A stretch of DNA of 64,000 bases from JACKDW01 sp964621785. GTDB lineage: Bacteria; Myxococcota_A; Polyangia; Nannocystales; Nannocystaceae. Made by a program: the position numbers and the translations under genes. The stretch spans positions 1 through 64,000 of the forward strand of contig CAZUPD010000018.1 of NCBI GenBank assembly GCA_964621785.1, given 5' to 3'. Below, piece after piece: positions 52,921 through 60,405 of this stretch (its first letter is position 1; each line of letters begins with the position of its first letter). The notes beneath the pieces are model-generated. The model was not told where the DNA came from, ran no database searches, and saw only the letters and a list, made by a program, of their open reading frames with translations.

Positions 52921-54231
52921 ATGGCCGCGATCCAACTCATCGCCCACGCATCTGTCATCATCGAGACTGGCGGCGTCTCGATCCTCTGCGACCCGTGGTT
53001 TTCCGGCAAAGCCTTTAATGATTCGTGGTCCCTCGCGGTCCCGCCGGCCATCACCGAAGCCGACCTCGACCGCGTCGACTACCTGTGGGTCTCGCACGAG
53101 CACCCCGACCATTTTCATTTTCCTACCCTGCGCGCCCTGCCTGAATCGTTTAAAAAGCGGGTCACCGTTTTATTTCGCAGCGACTTTACCGAAAAAGTTG
53201 CATCTGCATTTCAAAAACTTGGGTTTGCCAGTGTCGTCGAGCTCCCGCACCGGACCTTTGTCCCCCTGACTTCCGCCGTCAAAGTGTTTTGTTACCACTC
53301 TGGCTCGATGGACGCCGCGCTTGCCATCGTCGGCCCCGATGCGGTGATTCTCAACAACAATGACGCCGAGCTGTCGCCGCGCGACTGTGAAAAACTCCGA
53401 CGGGATGTCGGCTCGATCGACGTCATTTTGGACCAGTTTGGCCTCGCGGGATTTCCGGGGATTGCCGACTACGACGACTTTTTGCGCAACCAAAAGCAGC
53501 GCAAGCTTCAGCGGACCTTGATGCACGTCGACCGCACACAGGCCCGTTATGCGATTCCATTCGCTAGTTTTCAGTATTTTTCCCATGTTGAAAACCGGTT
53601 TATGAATCAATACCTCGCCTCACCGCGCGAAGTTTCTAAACTTTTTGGCGAGCATGGACACACCTGTGTGGTCCTCTATCCCGGCGAGCGTTGGCAGGTG
53701 GGTGCCCCCCACGACAGCGAGCCGGCGTTGCAGCGCTATGACAACGTGCTGCAGCAACTTGCTGCGCGTGACTACGACGAGACGGTGAGCGTTGCGCTCG
53801 AGGAGCTGGCCGCGGCCCACGACAAGATGGTCGAGCAACTCGGCGCTCGCTATCCGCGATCGCTGCTTCGCGGACTCGGAAAAATCTGTGTCGAGGTCAC
53901 CGACTACGGTTGCAAGCTCGAGTTTGACCTGGTCTCGCCGGGCGTGCGTGAATCGTCGGCCGATCCGATGCTGCAACTGTGCTCCCAACCTCTCCTGTTT
54001 GCGTTTACCAGCCCCTACGGGTTTCAGACCTTGGGCGTGTCGGCCCGCTACCGCCTGCTCGGTTCGGCGAAAACCTGGCGGCGGTTTCGGATTTTGTTTT
54101 CCCTCAACAACGCCGGCCTGTATCTCAAGCCACGGTTTTTACTTCGCAAAAAACCCCTCGGGTATGTGTGGAGTCGGCGGCGCGAGGCGCTAGATCAGTT
54201 GAAAAATCGGATCTCCACGATGTTTGGTTGA
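52921..54231 (+). CDS. MBL-fold metal-dependent hydrolase
   Basis: 436 residues from ATG 52921; an in-frame start at 52879 would add a Pro/Thr-rich stretch. The N-terminal half is a metallo-beta-lactamase fold: IQLIAHASVIIE, ILCDPWFSG and the metal site SHEHPDHFHFP, with later ligands near CYHSGSMD and NNNDAELS. The pattern is close to the UlaG/CMP-sugar hydroxylase-like branch. The C-terminal 180 residues have no family I recognise (FSHVENRFMNQYL, LGKICVEVTDYGCKLEF). Followed after 15 bp by a methyltransferase, and near a polysaccharide ligase, which suggests a glycan or lipid modification role; substrate unknown. Confidence 0.8.
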   Translation: MAAIQLIAHASVIIETGGVSILCDPWFSGKAFNDSWSLAVPPAITEADLDRVDYLWVSHEHPDHFHFPTLRALPESFKKRVTVLFRSDFTEKVASAFQKLGFASVVELPHRTFVPLTSAVKVFCYHSGSMDAALAIVGPDAVILNNNDAELSPRDCEKLRRDVGSIDVILDQFGLAGFPGIADYDDFLRNQKQRKLQRTLMHVDRTQARYAIPFASFQYFSHVENRFMNQYLASPREVSKLFGEHGHTCVVLYPGERWQVGAPHDSEPALQRYDNVLQQLAARDYDETVSVALEELAAAHDKMVEQLGARYPRSLLRGLGKICVEVTDYGCKLEFDLVSPGVRESSADPMLQLCSQPLLFAFTSPYGFQTLGVSARYRLLGSAKTWRRFRILFSLNNAGLYLKPRFLLRKKPLGYVWSRRREALDQLKNRISTMFG

Positions 54232-54246
54232 ACATACGACACTCCC

Positions 54247-54927
54247 ATGGCGAGCCCTTCAAAACTCCACAAAAAACGCGTCGCCGGGCGGGTGTTTCGC
54301 TACTCGCGGATCGTCGACATCCTCAATCACAACGCCCGCCTCGCGGCCTGGGTCGGCAAGCACCGCGATGTACCCTATTTTTCGACCCGGTTTGAGCTCT
54401 ACACACATGTGCAACAGCAACTATCGGGGCAGCCGATCGACTACCTCGAGTTCGGTGTGTTCGAGGGAGAGTCCATTTTAAAATGGGCGGAGCTCAATGA
54501 CCATCCCGACAGTCGGTTTTATGGGTTCGATTCGTTCGAAGGCCTGCCCGAAGACTGGAAAAATGCACTGCGCGTGATTCCAAAGGGCCACTTTTCGACG
54601 GCGGGCCAGGTTCCACAGACGGCGGATACGCGGGTGTCGTTTCACAAGGGTTGGTTTCAAGACAGCCTACGACCCTTTTTAAGAGAATTTACGCCACGGC
54701 GGTTGGTGGTCCACAACGACAGCGACCTCCACTCGTCGACGATCTATGTATTGGCAACTCTCGACCCGCTGCTTCTCCCGGGAAGCGTGATCATCTTTGA
54801 TGAGTTTTCCAATCCGCTGCACGAGTTTCAGGCATTTATGCAGTACACCGCGGCGTTTATGCGCGAGTACCGGGTGCTCGGGGCGAGTGGCAAGTACTAC
54901 GATCAAGTCGCGGTTGAGCTGCTTTAG
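54247..54927 (+). CDS. TylF/MycF-like class I methyltransferase
   Basis: 226 residues. SAM-binding core: IDYLEFGVFEGESILKW (motif I), FYGFDSFEGLPEDW, then VVHNDSDLHSSTIYVLATL and VIIFDEFSNPLHEF, which match the macrocin-O-methyltransferase (TylF) fold, usually acting on sugar hydroxyls. It begins 15 bp after the MBL-fold gene, so both are likely co-translated. It has somewhat A-rich codons near its start (agcccttcaaaactccac), unlike the rest. Confidence 0.82.
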   Translation: MASPSKLHKKRVAGRVFRYSRIVDILNHNARLAAWVGKHRDVPYFSTRFELYTHVQQQLSGQPIDYLEFGVFEGESILKWAELNDHPDSRFYGFDSFEGLPEDWKNALRVIPKGHFSTAGQVPQTADTRVSFHKGWFQDSLRPFLREFTPRRLVVHNDSDLHSSTIYVLATLDPLLLPGSVIIFDEFSNPLHEFQAFMQYTAAFMREYRVLGASGKYYDQVAVELL

Positions 54928-55278
54928 ACCGGACTTCTCATCAACATTTCGAAGCGAGGATGGCAAAGCCTGAATTGATTTTTTGCTGTGGAGTCGAGCG
55001 AACTTGGTCGCCTTCAGTGGCCCCACGGGTCCTGCGACGGGACCCGACTTCGAGCCTGCGGGCCGTGCTGAGTGATTATTTGTTGAAGATACATATTTGA
55101 ATGCATAGATACTCGAGTAACGCCGCGAATCGTCGGCACGGTCCTCGATCGAAGCCGGGAGTCACCCGCTCATACTAATTCCGGCTTGAACTTGTTGTGG
55201 GCGCCGCGCGTCGTCAAGACTGGGAGCGTTGCTGAAGAGAGGGCAGCCTGGTCGACTTCGATGGGGCGGATCAAAGAA
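54928..55278. other. Intergenic region, 351 bp, no gene recognised
   Basis: It separates two convergent genes (methyltransferase, O-antigen ligase). An AT-rich segment at 55074-55115 contains gaagatacatatttg and aatgcatagatac, near-misses to the iterated palindrome. No hairpin with a T-run stands out and no protein gene is supported. Confidence 0.5.
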
Positions 55279-56478
55279 TTACGCCGATTTTGGGCGAGAC
55301 TGCGTAGCCTGATTCGATGCATGCACATCCAAGTCACGCAATCGGGCCAGCAGCGAAAGGCTCGCGCCCACGGTCAGGCCGATCATCGGGACCATCGAGT
55401 AGTGTTTATACGATGCGCAGGTGACCAGGTAGAGCAACACGCTGACCGCTCCGCCGATCGCTGTCGCGCGTACGGGCGCGGGGGCGTGTCGGGTCATGCG
55501 GGCGAGCAGCCACAGGGGAATGCACAAAAGACCCGATCCGAGGAGGCCGAACTTCCACAGGTGGTAGGCGATCATGTTGTGGACAAAGCTGACGACTTGG
55601 CCGTCGACGACAAACTCGGCACCTAGCCCGACGCCGAAGACCGGGTGGGCGACGAACACTTCGAGGCAGTGCCAGACTTCTCGCAGGCGCCCAGATACCG
55701 TTTCGATGGACCCAAAACGCAGGTAGGCCTCGCCGAACTCGAGTGCGGTCGAGGCGAACAAGATGGCGCCGGTGACCAGGAAAAATGCTAGCGAAAGTCC
55801 GCGGGCGGGTTTGCGGAGGTACAGGGCGACCAGCAGACCGATCATCAGCGATAGGATCATCCCGCGGCTCACGGTTGCGACTACGGCGAGGACGAGTAGG
55901 CCGAGCAACCCGAGGGTCAGGGTTGTGTGACGATGCAACAATCTCCCGATCCGCGGGCCGGCGGTGGGCCTCGGGTCTCGTATACGGATCTCGGTCGTCA
56001 ACCGGTATAAGAACGCGACGCAGTAAATCCCGAGCAACGGGTCGCCGGTGATGATCTTGAGATAGTTGTAGGTCGAACGAACGCTGCGCAGGTCGTAGCT
56101 CGGCATCGCCAACAACGAGCCCAACGAGTCGGCGAGCGCGGTGAGAAGCACGGCGACCAAAATCCACACCGGGTACTTGGCACCGCGCCCAGCACATAAC
56201 GCCAAGGTGAACATGAGGTACGAGAGGAAGTCCTCGAGCATCTGTACCGGCGGGTTGTCGTAGAGCGAACCGACGACTATCGCGAGCAACAGGGCCACGG
56301 CCCACGGGCTGAGGATGGCAAGCAGAGCCCTCGACGCGCGCGTGCGCAACAGTCCCCCGACACCAGCGAGCGTGATGAGCAACAAAAACAGGGTGATCGC
56401 GGGGGTGAGACCCTGGGGAAGCGCCGGCAGTGCGAGGGACATCAAAACCGCCAGGGCTGCGCATAGTGTCGTCAGCAT
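55279..56478 (-). CDS. O-antigen ligase/polymerase-family membrane protein
   Basis: 399 residues with about ten to twelve hydrophobic segments from residue 3 to about 385. The large periplasmic loop (about 240-310) contains the family signature SGRLREVWHCLEVFVAHPVFGVGLG followed by HNMIAYHLWKFGLLG, as in the Wzy_C domain of WaaL/RfaL and Wzy proteins. These join or polymerise polysaccharide units at the periplasmic face. Together with the MBL-fold and TylF-like genes on the other strand this suggests a small surface-polysaccharide locus. The preceding 140 bp are shared with the divergent hypothetical gene. Confidence 0.85.
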   Translation of the reverse strand: MLTTLCAALAVLMSLALPALPQGLTPAITLFLLLITLAGVGGLLRTRASRALLAILSPWAVALLLAIVVGSLYDNPPVQMLEDFLSYLMFTLALCAGRGAKYPVWILVAVLLTALADSLGSLLAMPSYDLRSVRSTYNYLKIITGDPLLGIYCVAFLYRLTTEIRIRDPRPTAGPRIGRLLHRHTTLTLGLLGLLVLAVVATVSRGMILSLMIGLLVALYLRKPARGLSLAFFLVTGAILFASTALEFGEAYLRFGSIETVSGRLREVWHCLEVFVAHPVFGVGLGAEFVVDGQVVSFVHNMIAYHLWKFGLLGSGLLCIPLWLLARMTRHAPAPVRATAIGGAVSVLLYLVTCASYKHYSMVPMIGLTVGASLSLLARLRDLDVHASNQATQSRPKSA

Positions 56479-56618
56479 GCTCGTAGGGCCATCTCAACAA
56501 ACTTTTGCCAGGCCTGCCAGAAAACCGCCCGGTCCACATTAGCGCATAGGGCCGAGGTGCGAATATCGGGGTGGATCTCGCCCTGCGGATCAACGATGAT
56601 CCGGCCACACAGTCCGTC

Positions 56619-57008
56619 ATGTCCAACCCAAGTGAGACCGAAACGATCGTCGACGTCTGGCGCCGGATTATCATCGGCGACCACAAGAGCTGGGTTGTGC
56701 TGGAACACGGGACCTGTGTGATTCTCGTCGACGAAGAGGGGGACCTCGGAGAGCGGGCGTGTGCGCTCATGCAGCAATACGGCCCGGTCAATATCGGTTC
56801 GGCCGCCGCCGACTTTTCGGTGATCCCACTGGCTGACCACCCGGGCTGGGTTGTCACGGGACATCACCCCGACATCCTCAATTTTGTCGGGCCCGACATT
56901 TTCTCCGCCAGTGAACCGTCGCACGATGTCATCGGGATGTACGGCCGCACGATGCGAGACGCCGACGGACGCGCGCCGACCGTGTTGCATGTCGAAGATC
57001 GTCGCTGA
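56619..57008 (+). CDS. Conserved-looking hypothetical protein
   Basis: 130 residues from ATG 56619 (an upstream start at 56571 is in frame). Strong third-position GC bias on this strand and in this frame supports a real gene against the overlapping minus-strand frame. Features: VVLEHGTCVILVDEEGDLGERACALMQQYGP, then SVIPLADHPGWVVTGHHPDILNFVGPD, a His/Asp/Pro-rich pattern that I do not recognise; predicted cytosolic with no signal peptide or helix. Divergent from the O-antigen ligase gene. Function unknown. Confidence 0.65.
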   Translation: MSNPSETETIVDVWRRIIIGDHKSWVVLEHGTCVILVDEEGDLGERACALMQQYGPVNIGSAAADFSVIPLADHPGWVVTGHHPDILNFVGPDIFSASEPSHDVIGMYGRTMRDADGRAPTVLHVEDRR

Positions 57009-57339
57009 CACCTACCCGGCATCTCGAACTTGCGTCGATTTTCTCTGGGTCGCAGGAACCCGATGTTGCCGTCGATGAAGTCGTGGTAACGACAACTGCG
57101 CCGGAACCGGGTCACCGAACGGCGATCGAATGCGATCGCCGTTCCTCAAGGGAAACAGGATTGCCAGCCCACCTGTTTTTTCAACTGCTCCAAACGTAAG
57201 CCGACATACATCGAGATCTTGGGCTATCAGCAGCATGTGATATCAGCATCAATTTTTAAAATTTGCTTGCACAAGATCTGGTGATTGCATAGCGTGCTCA
57301 CTCCGGTGTACCCGCACCGATCTTCCCGGTTTTTTCGCG
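57009..57339. other. Intergenic region, 331 bp, with strong hairpin and AT-rich promoter-like end
   Basis: It contains a perfect 12-bp hairpin (separate entry) and an AT-rich segment at 57240-57290 just before the helicase-nuclease operon. TTGCAC at 57268-57273 followed 17 bp later by TAGCGT is a possible but weak promoter. No gene is supported. Confidence 0.5.
57117..57144. terminator. Perfect 12-bp hairpin, possible terminator
   Basis: GAACGGCGATCG (57117-57128) pairs with CGATCGCCGTTC (57133-57144) around a 4-nt loop, AATG. It lies 108 bp past the stop of the hypothetical gene. No T-run follows, so termination is uncertain; an RNA-stability or protein-binding role is equally open. Confidence 0.6.
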
Positions 57340-60300
57340 ATGCATCGTCACTGGTTGGACTGGCAACGGCCGATGATCCCGGCGGCCGCGACATGGCTGA
57401 TCGAACAGCATGTCACGAGTGGAGGGCAAGCCCCGGCGGGTGCTGGTGGCCGCTGTGACCTGCGCGGCGTCCGAGTTGTCGTGCCCGGTTCACGCGCGGG
57501 TCGCCTGCTTCTCAAAGCTTTGGTCGATCATTGTATCGCCACCAAAGTCCGCCTGGTCCCGCCGCAGATCCTCACCCCGGGGTCGATGGTCGACTCGCTG
57601 CTGCCACCCACGGCCGACACCGCCTCCCCGCTCGAGTGTTCGCTGGCGTGGATGCACGTATTGCGCGAGGCCAATCCGCGGGCCATCTCGCCGGTGTTGC
57701 CGCGCCCGCCCGAGTACTACGACTGGCCGGCCTGGCACGAAATCGCGGTCACCCTGCGCGATGTGTCCGACGACCTCGCCAGCGAGATGCTCGCCTTCGG
57801 CGACGTCGCAAAGTGCGCGATTCGCCTGCACATGGACCGCGAGGCTACGCGCTGGGAGGTGCTGCAAGAACTCCAATTCCGCTACCTCGAGCGCCTCAAA
57901 GCCAGTCAGCGCGTCGAGCCCCATGCCCGCTGCCAAGCCGCCCTCGAAGACCTCGAGCCCGCCGACGGCGAACAACTGATATTGGTCGGTGTCGTCGAGC
58001 TCGGCAGGTTGCAGCGAAAAGTCATCGGTGCCTTCGGCGATCGCTGCACCGCATTGATCCACGGATGCTCCGAGGTCGAAGAGGGGTTTGACGAGTACGG
58101 GTGTGTCGTCCCCGACTTTTGGCGCAAGCGCAGGATCAATGTCCCCGACAGCGAGATCGTCATCGCCGACCGGGCGTCCGACCAAGCCCAAGCAGTCATG
58201 GAAATCTTGGCCGGATTCGCCGGCAAATTTCGCCCCGAAGAAGTCTCTGTGGGGTTGGGCGACGAGTCCCTGGGGTCGGTGCTGACCCGCGCCGGCGAGT
58301 GGGAAGACCTGGTATTTCACGACCCGCGCGGGCGCTCCATCTTTAAAAGTCGGCCCTACCGCTTGCTCGCCGCCGGCAGCGATTGGTTGCGCGAGCCGAG
58401 GTTTCACAATTTTGCCGCGTTGGTGCGTCAACCCGATGTCGAGCGTTGGGTCCGAATTTCCGTGGCCCGCGAGGACAGAGCTGCCGAGGCCAAAAAAAGC
58501 GCCGCCGGCAACGACGACGAAATTGATGTAGATACACCCGAAGAGCCCAAGGATAACCCGGTCGCGTCGGCCAGTGGCCCGGACTCGGAGACTTCCCAAA
58601 TCGACGACGAGCTGCCCCACGAAGGTCTGCCGCCTGCCGGTCCGGGCCAGGGCGATGTGAAAGCGGCCCGCAATTTTTTAACCCTGCTCGACCGCTATTA
58701 CTCCGAGCATCTCCACGACCTCCAAGACGGCAAGTGGTTGGGCGCAGGCAACATCCGCCATCGACTGTCCCAGCTGCACCGAGCAGTCCGGGGCCTGTTT
58801 GCACCGTTGTTGCCGGGCAGCCGGGCCGGGCAACGCGATCCCCAAACCCGCGACCGAAGGCCGCTGCTCGAATGGTTTGAACCGATCTTAGATGTCTTGC
58901 GCAATGCCTTTGGCGAAATTGCCACGGCCACCAACAATCTCTCAGACGCCCGCGCTGCCGCGGCTTGCCTCGAAGTTTCACGGGCGTTGGGTACCTTCTC
59001 CGGGGCAGCACCCGAGCTCCAGCCAGAAGTTGACTGTACAACAGCTTTGCGCATGGTCCTGACCTACGCCGGGGGCCTGCGCACACCCGACGAACCGCGC
59101 CACGGCCAAGTGGAGATGTTGGGGTGGTTAGAGCTGCACCTCGACACCGCGCCGGCACTGGTGGTGGTCGGTGTCAACGACGGGGCAATTCCCCAGGCCG
59201 TGACCGCCGATCCGTTCTTGCCCGATCTGTTGCGCAGCACCTTGGGTGTGTTGTGCAACAAGCGACGCTACGCCCGCGATGCCTACCTCATGGAGGCCAT
59301 CCGCGCATCCCGGGCCCACTGCACATTTATCGCCGGGCGCACGACCGCCGACGGCGAACCGTTGACCCCGAGCCGGTTGTTGCTTGCCGGCGATCGCGAT
59401 TCCCTCCCGCGTCGGGTTTTGCGACTATGCGATGCCGACAAGGCCCGACGCTGGCACCTGCCGCGCGGTGCCCCGCCGTCGGGGAGCACCTCCGGATTCA
59501 CGATCCCCGTACCTGACGGCGAGGTCCCCGAAATCTCGGTGATGGCGGTGACCGAGTTCAGTTGGTACATCCGCTGCCCCTACCGCTATTGGCTCAAGTA
59601 CATCAAACGCCTCAAGATCATCGACGACAGCGCGGTCGAACTCGATGCCATGCAGTTTGGGATCCTGGGTCACGAGGTCCTGCAATTGTTCGGACAAGAC
59701 GAGCAGATCGCCGACAGTACCGAAACCGAGGTGATCACCAACTTCCTCGACGAGACCCTCGACAGCGTCGCCCGCGATCGCTTCGGCGCAAGTCCGCTAC
59801 CCGCGATCCGCATCCAGCTCGCACGCATGCGCGCCCGCCTACACGCGTTTGCCAAACTCCAGGCACGCCGCCGCCGCGACGGGTGGAAGATCGAATATTG
59901 TGAGTACACCTTTCCCGAGGAGACCTTCCTCGAAGTTCCCGGGCAACCAAAAATGCGGATCCGCGGCACGATCGATCGCCTCGACCGCAATGTCCGCGAC
60001 GGCAGCTGGATGATCATCGACTACAAAACCGGCGAATCCGGCCGCGACCCCGAACGCACCCACCGCAAGCGCGTACCGGGAACTGGTGAAAAGGTGTGGA
60101 GCGACCTTCAATTGCCACTTTATCAACACCTCGCGGTCCAACACGGGATCTCGGGCCGGGTCCAACTCGCCTACATCAACCTGCCCAAGAAGCCAGAAAA
60201 CGTTGGGCTCTCGGTGGCCAAATGGGGCGGCTCCGACATCGACGAAGCCGTGGGCACCGCCCAAGAGATCGTGCGAAATGTCCGCGCCGGCAAGTTCGAG

Positions 60301-60405
60301 ATGGTCGAGGACTACCCGGGCCACTTTCACGACGACTTCGCCAACATCTGCCAGACCGGGGTGTTCGGCGGCGGCGATGATTCGAGCATGGAGGTCGAAG
60401 CATGA
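57340..60405 (+). CDS. addB: AddB-like exonuclease subunit with active PD-(D/E)XK nuclease
   Basis: 1021 residues. The N-terminal 450 residues are a helicase-like (inactivated UvrD-type) region of the AddB/RexB type (VRVVVPGSRAGRLLLKAL near 45), interrupted by an acidic Asp/Glu/Pro insertion (about 385-450). The C-terminal nuclease domain is intact: GILGHEVLQ (near 776-784), RGTIDRLDR (Asp879), IIDYKTG (Asp894, Lys896) and the QLPLYQHLA helix. A CPYRYWLKY motif is present at about 747, but the other three Cys of the AddB iron-sulfur cluster are not in place, so the cluster seems to be lost. It shares an ATGA overlap with the following helicase gene, as expected for a two-subunit recombination enzyme. 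Confidence 0.85.
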   Translation: MHRHWLDWQRPMIPAAATWLIEQHVTSGGQAPAGAGGRCDLRGVRVVVPGSRAGRLLLKALVDHCIATKVRLVPPQILTPGSMVDSLLPPTADTASPLECSLAWMHVLREANPRAISPVLPRPPEYYDWPAWHEIAVTLRDVSDDLASEMLAFGDVAKCAIRLHMDREATRWEVLQELQFRYLERLKASQRVEPHARCQAALEDLEPADGEQLILVGVVELGRLQRKVIGAFGDRCTALIHGCSEVEEGFDEYGCVVPDFWRKRRINVPDSEIVIADRASDQAQAVMEILAGFAGKFRPEEVSVGLGDESLGSVLTRAGEWEDLVFHDPRGRSIFKSRPYRLLAAGSDWLREPRFHNFAALVRQPDVERWVRISVAREDRAAEAKKSAAGNDDEIDVDTPEEPKDNPVASASGPDSETSQIDDELPHEGLPPAGPGQGDVKAARNFLTLLDRYYSEHLHDLQDGKWLGAGNIRHRLSQLHRAVRGLFAPLLPGSRAGQRDPQTRDRRPLLEWFEPILDVLRNAFGEIATATNNLSDARAAAACLEVSRALGTFSGAAPELQPEVDCTTALRMVLTYAGGLRTPDEPRHGQVEMLGWLELHLDTAPALVVVGVNDGAIPQAVTADPFLPDLLRSTLGVLCNKRRYARDAYLMEAIRASRAHCTFIAGRTTADGEPLTPSRLLLAGDRDSLPRRVLRLCDADKARRWHLPRGAPPSGSTSGFTIPVPDGEVPEISVMAVTEFSWYIRCPYRYWLKYIKRLKIIDDSAVELDAMQFGILGHEVLQLFGQDEQIADSTETEVITNFLDETLDSVARDRFGASPLPAIRIQLARMRARLHAFAKLQARRRRDGWKIEYCEYTFPEETFLEVPGQPKMRIRGTIDRLDRNVRDGSWMIIDYKTGESGRDPERTHRKRVPGTGEKVWSDLQLPLYQHLAVQHGISGRVQLAYINLPKKPENVGLSVAKWGGSDIDEAVGTAQEIVRNVRAGKFEMVEDYPGHFHDDFANICQTGVFGGGDDSSMEVEA

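Noticed and set aside
56472..57011. Minus-strand frame of 179 codons opposite the hypothetical gene
   Set aside because: Third-position GC bias favours the plus-strand frame; the minus frame would also overlap the end of the neighbouring ligase start.
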